Assembly: GCA_050951095.1 (NCBI GenBank)
Contig: JBMNIQ010000003.1
Coordinates: 372,001-436,000 of the forward strand
Direction of reading: 5' to 3'
Origin: UMGS1519 sp050951095
Lineage (GTDB): Bacteria; Actinomycetota; Coriobacteriia; Coriobacteriales; Eggerthellaceae
Length of the DNA: 64,000 bases
Below are positions 9,334 through 18,105 of the stretch, one piece after another (within the stretch, counting starts at the first letter, position 1; each line of letters starts with the position of its first letter). The notes under the pieces were generated by a model. The model ran no database searches. It had not been told where the DNA came from and saw only the letters and a list, made by a program, of their open reading frames with translations. The position numbers and the translations under genes were made by a program.

Positions 9334-12300
9334 ATGACGAGACAATTGAAATCCATGGATGGCAACAACGCCGCGGCGTATGTCTCCTACGCATTCACGG
9401 AGGTGGCGGGAATCTATCCCATCACCCCGTCGAGCCCCATGGCCGACCTGGTCGACCAGTGGTCCGCGCAGGGTAAGAAGAATATCTTCGGCAACACCGT
9501 CAAGGTCGTTGAGATGCAGTCCGAAGGCGGTGCCGCCGGCACGGTGCACGGCTCTCTGACGGCCGGCGCGCTGACTACCACCTATACGGCATCCCAGGGT
9601 TTGCTGCTCATGATTCCGAACATGTACAAGATCGCCGCAGAGCAGCTGCCGGCCGTCTTCCATGTCAGCGCCCGTACGGTTGCCTCGCACGCGCTGAACA
9701 TCTTCGGCGACCACTCCGACGTCATGGCGTGCCGCCAGACCGGCTTCGCCATGCTCGCCGAGGGCAACGTTCAGGAAGTCATGGACCTGTCCGCCGTCGC
9801 CCATCTGGCCGCCATCAAGGGCAAGACGCCGTTCCTGAACTTCTTTGACGGCTTCCGCACGTCCCACGAGGTGCAGAAGATCTCCGTCTGGGATTACAAG
9901 GACCTGGCGGATATGTGCGATTTCGATGCCGTCAAGGCATTCCGCAACCATGCGCTGAACCCCGAGCATCCGCATATGCGCGGCTCCCATGAGAACGGCG
10001 ACATCTTCTTCCAGAACCGCGAGGCCTGCAACACGGTGTACAACGAGCTTCCCGCCATCGTCGAGGACTACATGCACCAGGTCAACGCTAAGCTGGGCAC
10101 GGACTACGAGCTGTTCAACTATTACGGCGCGCCCGACGCCGACCGCGTGATCGTGGCCATGGGCTCCGTCTGCGATACGGCCGAGGAGGTCATCGACTAC
10201 CTGAACGCCCACGGCGAGAAGGTCGGCCTGATCAAGGTTCGCCTGTACCGTCCGTTCGTGAACGAGAAGATCCTGGCGGCCATCCCCGCTTCCTGCAAGA
10301 AGCTGGCCGTTCTGGATCGCACGAAGGAGCCCGGTTCCGCCGGCGAGCCGCTGTACCTGGACGTCGCAGCCGCTCTGGTGGGCTCCGACCGTTCCGACAT
10401 CGTGCTGACGCGCGGCCGCTACGGCTTGGGCTCGAAGGACACCACGCCGGCAGCTATATTCTCCGTGTACGAGGAGCTGAAGAAGGACGCTCCGAAGCCC
10501 GAGTTCACCATCGGCATCGTCGACGACGTCACGAACCTGTCCCTGCCCATGGAGCAGAACGTTCCGAACACGGCAGCCGAGGGCACCATCGAATGCAAGT
10601 TCTGGGGCCTGGGCGGCGACGGCACCGTCGGCGCGAACAAGAACTCCGTCAAGATCATCGGCGACCATACGGACAAGTACGTGCAGGCGTACTTCCAGTA
10701 CGACTCGAAGAAGACGGGCGGTGTGACCATCAGCCACCTGCGCTTCGGTGACGAGCCCATCCGCTCTTCGTACTACATCAACAAGGCCGACTTCGTGGCG
10801 TGCCACAACCCGTCGTACATCCTGAAGGGCTTCCGCATGGTGAACGACGTCAAGCCCGGCGGCGTGTTCATGATCAACTGCCAGTGGTCGCCCGAAGAGC
10901 TGAACACGCACCTGAATGCCGAGACGAAGCGCTACATTGCGAAGAACGACATTCAGCTCTACACCATCAACGCCATCGACCTTGCCGCGCAGATCGGCAT
11001 GGGCAAGCGCACGAACACCATCCTTCAGTCCGCATTCTTCGCGCTGGCGAAGGTCATGCCGCAGGATGAGGCCATCAAGCTGATGAAGGACGCCGCAACG
11101 AAGTCCTACCTGAAGAAGGGCCAGGACGTCGTGGATATGAACCACAAGGCCATTGATATCGGAGCCACGGCGTTCACGAAGATCGATGTTCCCGCCGACT
11201 GGGCCGACGCTCAGGACAAGCCGAAGGATGTCGCCATCGAGGGGCGTCCGGAGCTGGTCAAGATGGTCGAGAACGTCATGATGCCGGTGGGCCGTATGGA
11301 CGGCGACCGCCTGCCCGTCTCCGCCTTCATGGATTACGCCGACGGCCAGTGGGAGCTGGGCGCTTCCGCCTATGAGAAGCGTGGCCTGTCCGTGAATGTG
11401 GTGCAGTGGAATCCCGAGAAGTGCATCCAGTGCCATCAATGCTCGTTCGTCTGCCCGCATGCCACCATCCGTCCGTTCGCTCTGACGGAGGAAGAGGCGG
11501 CTGCGGCTCCCGAGGGCACCATCCTGCTGGACTGCAAAGGCCCGAAGGCCAAGGGGAAGAACCTGAAGTACACGCTGGCCGTTTCCCCGCTGGACTGCAT
11601 GGGATGCGCTGTTTGCGTCGGCACATGCCCCACGGGTTCGCTGAGCATGGTTCCCGCCGAGGGCGAATGGCCGAAGCAGGATATCTACGATTATTGCGTC
11701 AAGGAAGTCTCCGACAAGCCGTACCTGCAGGGTGCAAGCGTCAAGGACAGCCAGTTCGCACAGCCGCTGGTGGAGTACTCCGGCTCCTGCGCAGGCTGCG
11801 CGCAGACTTCGTACGCGAAGCTGGTCACGCAGCTGTTCGGCGACCGCATGTACATCGCGAATGCCACGGGCTGCTCGTCCATTTGGGGCAACCCGGCCGC
11901 GACGGCGCCGTACACCACGAACAAGCTGGGCCATGGCCCCGCGTGGAACAACTCCCTTTTCGAGGACAATGCCGAGCACGGCTTGGGCATGAAGCTCGGT
12001 TACGAGGCCGTCCAGGCAGAGCTGGTGAACAAGGCCGAGGAGCTGATCTCCGCCTCTACCGACGACGCCTTCAAGGAAGCTGCCCAGACGTGGATCGACT
12101 CCCGCAACGACGCAGAGGCCAGCAAGGCCGCTGCCGAGGCGTTCGTTGCCCAGCTGGAGAAGATCTCCGATAACCCGTTGGCGGCCGACATCCTGGAACG
12201 CAAGGACCATCTGACGAAGAAGAGCTTCTGGATCTTCGGCGGCGACGGTTGGGCATACGACATCGGTTACGGCGGCCTGGATCACGTCCTGGCTTCCAAG

Positions 12301-12873
12301 GAGGATGTCAACGTGTTCGTGTTCGACACCGAGGTTTACTCGAACACGGGCGGCCAGGCTTCGAAGGCATCGAACATCGGCCAGGTTGCGCAGTTCGCAG
12401 CCGCCGGCAAGGAAGTCCAGAAGAAGAGCCTCGCCGAGATCGCCATGGCTTACGGCTACGTGTACGTTGCCCAGGTGGCCATGGGCGCCAAGCAGGCGCA
12501 GACGATGAAGGCCATCGCCGAGGCCGAGGCATATCCGGGACCGTCCCTGATCATTGCCTACAGCCCGTGCGAGATGCACTCCATCAAGGGCGGCATGAAG
12601 AATGCCCAGTCCGAGATGAAGAAGGCTGTGGACTGCGGTTACTGGAACCTGTACCGCTTTAACCCGGCAGCAGAGCCCGGCAAGAAGTTCATCCTGGACT
12701 CCAAGGAGCCCGCTGGCGGCTACCAGGAATTCCTGATGAACGAGGCGCGTTACAGCCGCCTGACCCGCGAGTTCCCGGAGCGTGCTACGAAGCTGTTCGA
12801 GGAGAACGAGGAAGCGGCAATGGAGCGCTACGCGCACCTGCAGAAGCTGAAGGCGATGTACGACGAGGCGTAA
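9334..12873 (+). CDS. nifJ: Pyruvate:ferredoxin (flavodoxin) oxidoreductase, single-chain
   Basis: The 1179-residue enzyme oxidatively decarboxylates pyruvate to acetyl-CoA and CO2 and reduces ferredoxin. All domains are present in order: pyruvate-binding alpha (ITPSSPMADLVDQW near 27), the domain II region, the gamma part with GLGGDGTVGANKNSVK near 430, the EKR linker, two 4Fe-4S clusters (CIQCHQCSFVCPHA near 695 and CMGCAVCVGTCP near 755) and the C-terminal TPP domain with GDGWAYDIGYGGLDHV and EVYSNTGGQ. The ATG at 9334 is chosen because GGGGAAAGGG precedes it and the protein then opens with the usual MDGNNAAAYVSYAFTE. It is monocistronic, with a terminator 28 bases downstream. Confidence 0.98.
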   Translation: MTRQLKSMDGNNAAAYVSYAFTEVAGIYPITPSSPMADLVDQWSAQGKKNIFGNTVKVVEMQSEGGAAGTVHGSLTAGALTTTYTASQGLLLMIPNMYKIAAEQLPAVFHVSARTVASHALNIFGDHSDVMACRQTGFAMLAEGNVQEVMDLSAVAHLAAIKGKTPFLNFFDGFRTSHEVQKISVWDYKDLADMCDFDAVKAFRNHALNPEHPHMRGSHENGDIFFQNREACNTVYNELPAIVEDYMHQVNAKLGTDYELFNYYGAPDADRVIVAMGSVCDTAEEVIDYLNAHGEKVGLIKVRLYRPFVNEKILAAIPASCKKLAVLDRTKEPGSAGEPLYLDVAAALVGSDRSDIVLTRGRYGLGSKDTTPAAIFSVYEELKKDAPKPEFTIGIVDDVTNLSLPMEQNVPNTAAEGTIECKFWGLGGDGTVGANKNSVKIIGDHTDKYVQAYFQYDSKKTGGVTISHLRFGDEPIRSSYYINKADFVACHNPSYILKGFRMVNDVKPGGVFMINCQWSPEELNTHLNAETKRYIAKNDIQLYTINAIDLAAQIGMGKRTNTILQSAFFALAKVMPQDEAIKLMKDAATKSYLKKGQDVVDMNHKAIDIGATAFTKIDVPADWADAQDKPKDVAIEGRPELVKMVENVMMPVGRMDGDRLPVSAFMDYADGQWELGASAYEKRGLSVNVVQWNPEKCIQCHQCSFVCPHATIRPFALTEEEAAAAPEGTILLDCKGPKAKGKNLKYTLAVSPLDCMGCAVCVGTCPTGSLSMVPAEGEWPKQDIYDYCVKEVSDKPYLQGASVKDSQFAQPLVEYSGSCAGCAQTSYAKLVTQLFGDRMYIANATGCSSIWGNPAATAPYTTNKLGHGPAWNNSLFEDNAEHGLGMKLGYEAVQAELVNKAEELISASTDDAFKEAAQTWIDSRNDAEASKAAAEAFVAQLEKISDNPLAADILERKDHLTKKSFWIFGGDGWAYDIGYGGLDHVLASKEDVNVFVFDTEVYSNTGGQASKASNIGQVAQFAAAGKEVQKKSLAEIAMAYGYVYVAQVAMGAKQAQTMKAIAEAEAYPGPSLIIAYSPCEMHSIKGGMKNAQSEMKKAVDCGYWNLYRFNPAAEPGKKFILDSKEPAGGYQEFLMNEARYSRLTREFPERATKLFEENEEAAMERYAHLQKLKAMYDEA

Positions 12874-12900
12874 TCGCCGTCTGTCGCCAATTGCCATGTG

Positions 12901-12929
12901 GGACGGGGCCTGTCGGCCCCGTCCTTTTT
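12901..12929 (+). terminator. Rho-independent terminator of nifJ
   Basis: A perfect 10-bp stem (GGACGGGGCC / GGCCCCGTCC) with a TGTC loop is followed directly by TTTTT. It lies 28 bases past the nifJ stop codon, and this ideal geometry is seen directly in the sequence. Confidence 0.95.
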
Positions 12930-13480
12930 GTGCCTGCTCACATACTGGCGGACTGGCGTTTTCCTGGTCGACCAGGCCGGCGCGTCCCGGGCGTTCGGGC
13001 TGGCGTTTTCCAGGCAGGGATGCCCCGAGTACCCAGATTCGTCAGGAAGACCGGACCGGCGCCCCCCCCCGGCGTCCAGGCTGGCCGAATCGGCGCAATC
13101 GGGCGCCGAGGGTGGCTGAGCCGGCACGGCCCGAGTGCCCAGGGCAATTGGTTGGCGCAATCGAATGCCGTTTCCGGCGATTCTTCCAGCTGATTCCCGA
13201 AAATTGGATGGCAATTGAGTTTGGGAATGGTTTAGATATGCCTAATTCTCAGCATGCTTGCCGATGAATATCTTGCCGCGTCGGTAGGTGCTTCTGAACT
13301 GGGATAATGCAACTGGAGATATATCGGCATCCGACCGCTCCAGAGTTCAGCTAGGCTAAAGCATTCCCAAGCCGCATTCTCGTCCAATATTTCCATTTCT
13401 GTTGGCGGCCGAGGCCTTGCGTTAGCGCCGGAAGGAGATTCTCGTAACGGCTCGTGAGGGCGGGCGCGTACAGTTCGCCC
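12930..13480. other. Non-coding stretch between nifJ terminator and DUF559-like gene
   Basis: This is about 550 bases with no convincing gene. The first 260 bases are very G+C-rich and contain a repeated CTGGCGTTTTCC segment (12953 and 13001 areas) and a run of eight C residues near 13063. From about 13195 the composition falls to a more A+T-rich stretch that leads into the next gene. GGAAGGAG at 13430-13437 is a good ribosome site but lies too far from either possible start of the next gene. It may be decayed DNA. Confidence 0.5.
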
Positions 13481-14443
13481 ATGAGGATTTTTCTTACACA
13501 TTCATCTGCGCTCGAGATGCTACGAGATGTGCGACGCAATGGCGTCGCACGCCCAAGGGCACAGCGCATTACCTTTCAGCCGAATCTTCCAAAAGGAAGG
13601 AGCGCGTGGGATGAACTCGCTTCTTCTCCGGCGTTGATGGGGGTTTCTCAGCCGTTGCATGTTGCCGTGACGCATGAGGGCAAGCGGGCTCGCACGTCGC
13701 AGGTGGTCTATCACTCGTTACGGAGGGAGCCGCCAGAAAGGGGGTTTCTCAAGGCGGCGAATGGAATTTACTACGCGAATCCCGAATATTGCTTCCTGCA
13801 GATGGCGGGCTTGCTGCCGCCGCCGAAGCTCATCGAGTTGGGGTTCGAGCTGTGCGGGACATACGTCCGCGACGAGCGCCCCCAGGGCATCACGGCATAT
13901 GGGGTCGATGCGGTAACCAGCCCGCTGCGTTTGTCGAACTTCCTGAAGGCGAATGCAGGGCGTTCCCATGTGCGGGTTGCACGCAGGGCTTTGCAGTATG
14001 TGCGGGGGAGGTCGAATTCCCCCATGGAGACTATCTTGGCGATGCTGCTTTGCCTTCCGCGGTCGATGGGCGGGTACGGGCTCCCGGCACCGTGCTTGAA
14101 TGAGAAGGTGCCGGTCCGATTGCCGAACGGGCGGATTGCCGAACGCTACTGCGACCTGTATTGGAAGAAGCTGCGCCTGGCGTTCGAATACGACAGCGAC
14201 GAATTCCATCGGACAGGGGAGAAGTGGCGGCGGGACTCGGGCAGGCGTGCGGAATTAGGGGCGGAGGACATCGAAGTCGTGTCCGTCGCGCGCTCGCAAG
14301 TGGAAGATGCGCGCGAACTGGAGAAGTTGGCGTTGCTGGTGTGCCGCCGCGCCGGCCTGCGCCGGGATCGGGAGAGATTCACATACGCGTCGGCACGGGG
14401 CGAGCTGCGTCGGCAACTGATTCCTTGGACGTTCGGCCTTTAG
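13481..14443 (+). CDS. Hypothetical protein with C-terminal DUF559/Vsr-like endonuclease-fold region
   Basis: The 320-residue protein has no signal peptide or membrane segment. The N-terminal half is a mostly basic region of the kind seen with AbiEi/transcription-factor-like folds. The C-terminal part (about residues 215-300) has ERYCDLYWKKLRLAFEYDSDEFH, then a downstream Arg/Asp block and EDIEVVSVARSQV. This matches the order of the PD-(D/E)XK-like DUF559 core, although the catalytic Lys is unclear. A GTG at 13454 is an alternative start; the ATG was preferred because MRIFLTHSSALE looks like a natural N-terminus. Low G+C upstream and no operon partner suggest an acquired or solitary gene. 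Function is unknown. Confidence 0.65.
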   Translation: MRIFLTHSSALEMLRDVRRNGVARPRAQRITFQPNLPKGRSAWDELASSPALMGVSQPLHVAVTHEGKRARTSQVVYHSLRREPPERGFLKAANGIYYANPEYCFLQMAGLLPPPKLIELGFELCGTYVRDERPQGITAYGVDAVTSPLRLSNFLKANAGRSHVRVARRALQYVRGRSNSPMETILAMLLCLPRSMGGYGLPAPCLNEKVPVRLPNGRIAERYCDLYWKKLRLAFEYDSDEFHRTGEKWRRDSGRRAELGAEDIEVVSVARSQVEDARELEKLALLVCRRAGLRRDRERFTYASARGELRRQLIPWTFGL

Positions 14444-15021
14444 AAGAAGATGTTCGAGATGAAGATCTCCAAGCCGATGCCGATCAGGATCACGCCGCCC
14501 AGCATAGAAGCCTTGCCTGCCAGGCGCGTGCCGAATGCTCGGCCGATGAGCACGCCGGCAACGCTGATGGCGAACGTCTCCACCATGATGACAAGCGAGC
14601 ATACGGTGGCGGAGATCGGGTCGTAGTCCGCGATGGCGAAGCCGACTGACAGCGCGTCGATGGAGGTCGCCACGCCTTGGAGCAGCAGCGTCTTCGCGGT
14701 AAGGCGCGTCGAGCCCTCCTCGGGCGCATCGCCGCGGATGCCCTCCAGTAGCATCTTGCCGCCGATGTACCCCAACAGTCCCAGGGCAATCCAGGGAATC
14801 AGCAGCTGGAATGCGCTGAAATACTGCACCACGGTATGCACGCAGGTCCAGCCGATCATGGGCATGAGGAACTGGAACCCGCCGAACGTGGCGGCGATGG
14901 CCAGCAGCTTGCGGCGCCGCATCTTTGGCTCTCCCAGGCCGTTTGCCATGGATACCGAGAACGCGTCCATGGCCAGACCTACGCCCAGCAGGATGGCATT
15001 CATGAAGAATGCGAGATTCAT
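14440..15021 (-). CDS. mntP: Manganese efflux pump MntP
   Basis: The 193-residue protein has six predicted membrane helices in two homologous halves. Each half carries the family's acidic motif: GLAMDAFSVSMANG near residue 18 and TSIDALSVGFAIADYD near 125. MntP exports Mn(II) and prevents manganese toxicity. The ATG at 15021 follows AAGGAG by seven bases; an upstream in-frame ATG lacks such a site. The transcript leader contains a promoter, a yybP-ykoY-type aptamer and an intrinsic terminator (listed separately), so expression is probably switched on by manganese. Its stop overlaps the convergent DUF559-like gene by 4 bases. Confidence 0.95.
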   Translation of the reverse strand: MNLAFFMNAILLGVGLAMDAFSVSMANGLGEPKMRRRKLLAIAATFGGFQFLMPMIGWTCVHTVVQYFSAFQLLIPWIALGLLGYIGGKMLLEGIRGDAPEEGSTRLTAKTLLLQGVATSIDALSVGFAIADYDPISATVCSLVIMVETFAISVAGVLIGRAFGTRLAGKASMLGGVILIGIGLEIFISNIFF

Positions 15022-15039
15022 GTTCGTCTCCTTATATCG

Positions 15040-15077
15040 CAAAACCCCGGTCGCAGCGGATGGCCACGGCCGGGGTC
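15040..15077 (-). terminator. Riboswitch expression-platform terminator before mntP
   Basis: On the minus strand ACCCCGG (15070-15076 read in reverse) pairs with CCGGGGT (15044-15050) across an 18-base inner segment, and the strand continues TTTTG. It lies between the aptamer and the mntP ribosome site, as expected for transcriptional control of the pump. Confidence 0.75.
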
Positions 15078-15119
15078 GAATTCAGATATAGGTACGCCCA
15101 TGCATAGCCTTCGCAGCAA

Positions 15120-15216
15120 TGCATGAGTCTCGCAATCAAAAGCAAGCCAGGCGTATTGTCCCTTGCCAGTATGTTGACTTGCTGCGCACAGCGTGCGCCT
15201 GCTACTCCCTCACGCA
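15120..15216 (-). promoter_or_regulatory. yybP-ykoY (manganese-sensing) riboswitch aptamer
   Basis: Read on the minus strand, P1 pairs TGCGTGAG (15209-15216) with CTCATGCA (15120-15127). Immediately inside are the conserved GGGAGTAGC on the 5' side (15201-15209) and GCGAGA on the 3' side, the two loop strands that form the Mn(II)/Mg(II) site in this family. Internal GTCAAC and a GCCTGGC segment also fit. The aptamer begins about where transcription should start from the promoter at 15224-15252, and it is followed by a terminator and mntP. Motif recognition was by eye; no covariance model was run. Confidence 0.85.
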
Positions 15217-15223
15217 GACTGCC

Positions 15224-15252
15224 ATTATGAACGATGGTGAAAAGCCCGTCAA
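15224..15252 (-). promoter_or_regulatory. Promoter of mntP transcript
   Basis: On the minus strand TTGACG (15247-15252) and CATAAT (15224-15229) are separated by exactly 17 bases. The predicted start near 15217 coincides with the first base of the riboswitch P1 stem. Confidence 0.8.
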
Positions 15253-15469
15253 GAACGCAACCGGGCAGGCTAGCCCGGGGTGCGGCGGCAGGTGTGGGCG
15301 GGGGCGGCACGCGCGCCGAGCGCCCGCGTGGTGCGGCGGCAGGCACACGCGGCAGCTGGCACTACGGCGGCACCACGGCGGGCGCGGGCGGTTAGCGGGC
15401 GGCGACGGGCGCGGTCAGCGCATGCGCCACCTGCCGGCAGTGCGGCTCGCAACCGCGCAAACGGCACTC
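15253..15469. other. G+C-rich spacer between feoAB and the mntP promoter
   Basis: This is about 215 bases of extreme G+C content with many GCGGCA/GCGGGC runs. A reading frame exists here only because stop codons are scarce, and it encodes no recognisable motif; in particular I see no FeoC or Cys-rich FeoB-associated protein. The stretch belongs to the longer gap that contains the mntP leader. Confidence 0.5.
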
Positions 15470-17857
15470 TTACGCGAAGCCCAGCGCGAGTCCTATCAGG
15501 CGAACGATGAATGCCGCGACCCACGCCACGCAGCATTGGAACACCACGATGCCGAAGGCCCATTTGTCGCCCAGCTCGCGGCGGATGCTGGCGATGGCGG
15601 CGATGCATGGCGTATACAGCAGGCAGAACACCAGCAGCGACAGCGCCGCAAGCGGCGTGATGGCGGATAGCAGCGCACCCGTGCCGCTGAACAGCACGGA
15701 CAGCGTGGAAACGACGGTCTCTTTCGCCATGAAGCCGGCGATGAGCGCCGTCGCGATGCGCCAGTCGCCGAAGCCCAGCGGAGCGAAGATGGGCGCGATG
15801 ACGCCGGCCACGGCGGCCAGCAGGCTCTGGCTGGGATCGTCGACCATGGTGAAGCGCCAGTCGAACGTCTGCAGGAACCACACGATGATCGTGGCCAGGA
15901 AGATGACGGTGAACGCGCGCTGCAGGAAGTCCTTCGTCTTGTCCCATGCCAGGCGGCAGACGCTCTTCAGGCTGGGCATGCGGTAGTTCGGCAGCTCCAT
16001 GACGAACGGCACGGCCTCGCCCTTGAACAGGCTCTTCCGGCCGATGAGCGCCGTCAGGATGCCCACTAGGATGCCCAGGAAGTACAGGCACACCATGATC
16101 AGGCCGCCCTGCCCGGGGAAGAACGCCGCAGTCAGGAAGCTGTAGATGGTGATCTTCGTGGAGCAGCTCATGAACGGCGTCAGCAAGATGGTCAGCTTGC
16201 GGTCGCGTTCGGAAGGCAGCGTGCGCGTGGCCATGACGGCGGGCACGGTGCAGCCGAAGCCCACGAGCATGGGCACGATGCTGCGCCCCGACAGGCCTAT
16301 CTTCCGCAGCAGCTTGTCCATGACGAAGGCCACGCGCGCCATGTAGCCGGTATCTTCCAGCAGCGACAGGAAGAAGAACAGCACGATGATGATGGGAATG
16401 AACGAGATAACCGTGCCCACGCCCGTGAACACGCCGTCTATGACCAGCGAATGCAGCGGTCCCGCCACGTTGCCGGCCGTGAGGGCGGCGTCCGTCGCGT
16501 CCGTCAGCTGCTCGATGCCGCTTGCCAGCAGGTCCTGGAAGTACGCGCCGATGACGTTGAACGTGAGCCAGAAGATGAGCGCCATGATGCCGACGAACGC
16601 GGGGATGGCGGTGTACTTGCCGGTCAGGAAGCGGTCGGCCCTGCGGCTGCGCTCCTGTTCCTTGCTGCGCTTCGGCTTCACAACGGTCTGCGAGACCACC
16701 TTCGCGATGAATGAGAAGCGCATGTCGGCAATGGCGGCCGCGCGGTCCAGGCCGCGTTCCTGCTCCATCTGACGCACGATATGCGTGATGGTCTCGCGCT
16801 CGTTCTGGTCAAGCTTCAGGGCCTGCTCGACGCGCTCGTCGCCCTCGATGAGCTTCGTGGCGGCGAAGCGGACGGGAATCCCGGCGCGCTGGGCGTGATC
16901 CTCGATGAGGTGCATGACGCCGTGCAGCGCGCGATGGACGGCGCCGCCGTGGTCGGAGGCGTCGCAGAAATCCTGCCGCCCGGAGTATTCCTGGTATTTC
17001 GCCACATGCAGAGCGTGGCCGACGAGCTCGTCCACGCCCTCGCCCTTCACGGCGGAGATGGGGACCACCGGGATGCCCAGCAGGCGCTCCATCTCGTTGA
17101 TGCGGACGGACCCGCCGTTGCCCTGCATCTCGTCCATCATGTTCAGCGCCAGCACCATGGGCACATCCAGCTCCATGAGTTGCATGGTCAGGTACAGGTT
17201 GCGCTCGATGTTCGTGGCGTCCACGATGTTGATGATGGCCTTCGGCTTCTCCTCCAGGATGTACTGGCGGCTGACGATCTCCTCGGAGCTGTACGGCGAC
17301 ATGCTGTAGATGCCGGGCAGGTCCACCACGTCCGTGTCCGGGTGGCCCTTGATGGGGCCGTCCTTGCGGTCCACCGTGACGCCCGGGAAATTCCCCACGT
17401 GCTGGTTCGCGCCGGTGAGCTGGTTGAACAGCGTCGTCTTGCCGCAGTTCTGGTTGCCGGCCAAGGCGAACGTGAGCACCGTGCCCTCCGGCAGCGGCTT
17501 GTTCTCGTCGTGGGCGTGGTACTTGCCGCCCTCGCCCAGGCCGGGGTGCTCGGCGTCGTCGACGGCGCTTGCGGGCTGGCCGAACCGCGATTCATGCGCA
17601 CGCGATTCGGCGCCCGTCAACGCGCGGACCGTGATCTTCTCGGCGTCTGCGACGCGCAGCGTCAGGTCGTAGCCATGTATGGTGAATTCCATGGGGTCTC
17701 CCATGGGGGCATATTTCTCGAAGGAGATGACGGCTCCCGGAATGACGCCCATGTCCAGGAAATGCTGCCTCAGGGCGCCTTCGCCGCCAACGTCGACGAT
17801 GACTGCGGAGTCGCCGATCTCCAATGTGCTCAGTGCGAACGTTGCTTCGTTTGCCAC
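15470..17857 (-). CDS. feoB: Ferrous iron transporter FeoB with fused N-terminal FeoA domain
   Basis: This is a 795-residue fusion. Residues 8-80 are a FeoA SH3-like domain (LRQHFLDMGVIPGA), then a His/Asp-containing linker, then FeoB. Its G domain has G1 GNQNCGKTT at 134-142, the DLPGIYSMSPYS switch region and NMMD as G4. Two Gate regions and about eight membrane helices follow (LVGFGCTVPAVMATRTL, FVMELPNYRMP). It imports Fe(II) under anoxic conditions. The start is GTG at 17857, with GGAGA ahead. No FeoC or Cys-rich tail follows. Control by Fur or DtxR is likely from family knowledge, but I could not pick a clear box. Confidence 0.96.
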   Translation of the reverse strand: MANEATFALSTLEIGDSAVIVDVGGEGALRQHFLDMGVIPGAVISFEKYAPMGDPMEFTIHGYDLTLRVADAEKITVRALTGAESRAHESRFGQPASAVDDAEHPGLGEGGKYHAHDENKPLPEGTVLTFALAGNQNCGKTTLFNQLTGANQHVGNFPGVTVDRKDGPIKGHPDTDVVDLPGIYSMSPYSSEEIVSRQYILEEKPKAIINIVDATNIERNLYLTMQLMELDVPMVLALNMMDEMQGNGGSVRINEMERLLGIPVVPISAVKGEGVDELVGHALHVAKYQEYSGRQDFCDASDHGGAVHRALHGVMHLIEDHAQRAGIPVRFAATKLIEGDERVEQALKLDQNERETITHIVRQMEQERGLDRAAAIADMRFSFIAKVVSQTVVKPKRSKEQERSRRADRFLTGKYTAIPAFVGIMALIFWLTFNVIGAYFQDLLASGIEQLTDATDAALTAGNVAGPLHSLVIDGVFTGVGTVISFIPIIIVLFFFLSLLEDTGYMARVAFVMDKLLRKIGLSGRSIVPMLVGFGCTVPAVMATRTLPSERDRKLTILLTPFMSCSTKITIYSFLTAAFFPGQGGLIMVCLYFLGILVGILTALIGRKSLFKGEAVPFVMELPNYRMPSLKSVCRLAWDKTKDFLQRAFTVIFLATIIVWFLQTFDWRFTMVDDPSQSLLAAVAGVIAPIFAPLGFGDWRIATALIAGFMAKETVVSTLSVLFSGTGALLSAITPLAALSLLVFCLLYTPCIAAIASIRRELGDKWAFGIVVFQCCVAWVAAFIVRLIGLALGFA

Positions 17858-18105
17858 AGCTTGAGGTCTCCAGCTCTTCTGCTCGATTTACTTGTGCGTT
17901 CAAAGTTTTTTACGACGTACATTTTGCGAGAAAGGATGAGCGGCTTCAATACCCGCGTTCGGGAATGCCCAGGGATTTCATGTGAGGGGAAGGCGAACGA
18001 CGGCGCCCGTTCCGTACCGTCAAACCTTTGTAAATGGAAAGATACGCCCGCGTTCGCCGTACGGTCCGTGCTAGCCTAACGGGGAATGACGGGAGCGGGA
18101 GATCC

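Noticed and set aside
8977..12897. 1306-codon minus-strand open frame across nifJ
   Set aside because: It lies opposite a complete pyruvate:ferredoxin oxidoreductase; the translated sequence has low complexity typical of antisense G+C-rich frames.
13454..14443. GTG at 13454 as start of the DUF559-like gene
   Set aside because: Its only ribosome-like site (13430-13437) is 16 bases away, and ATG 13481 gives a more natural N-terminus; kept as an alternative.
15253..15469. Short GTG-started frame after feoAB that could be a Cys-rich FeoB-associated protein
   Set aside because: The Cys spacing does not match that family, and the Arg/Ala-rich sequence looks like random G+C-rich DNA.
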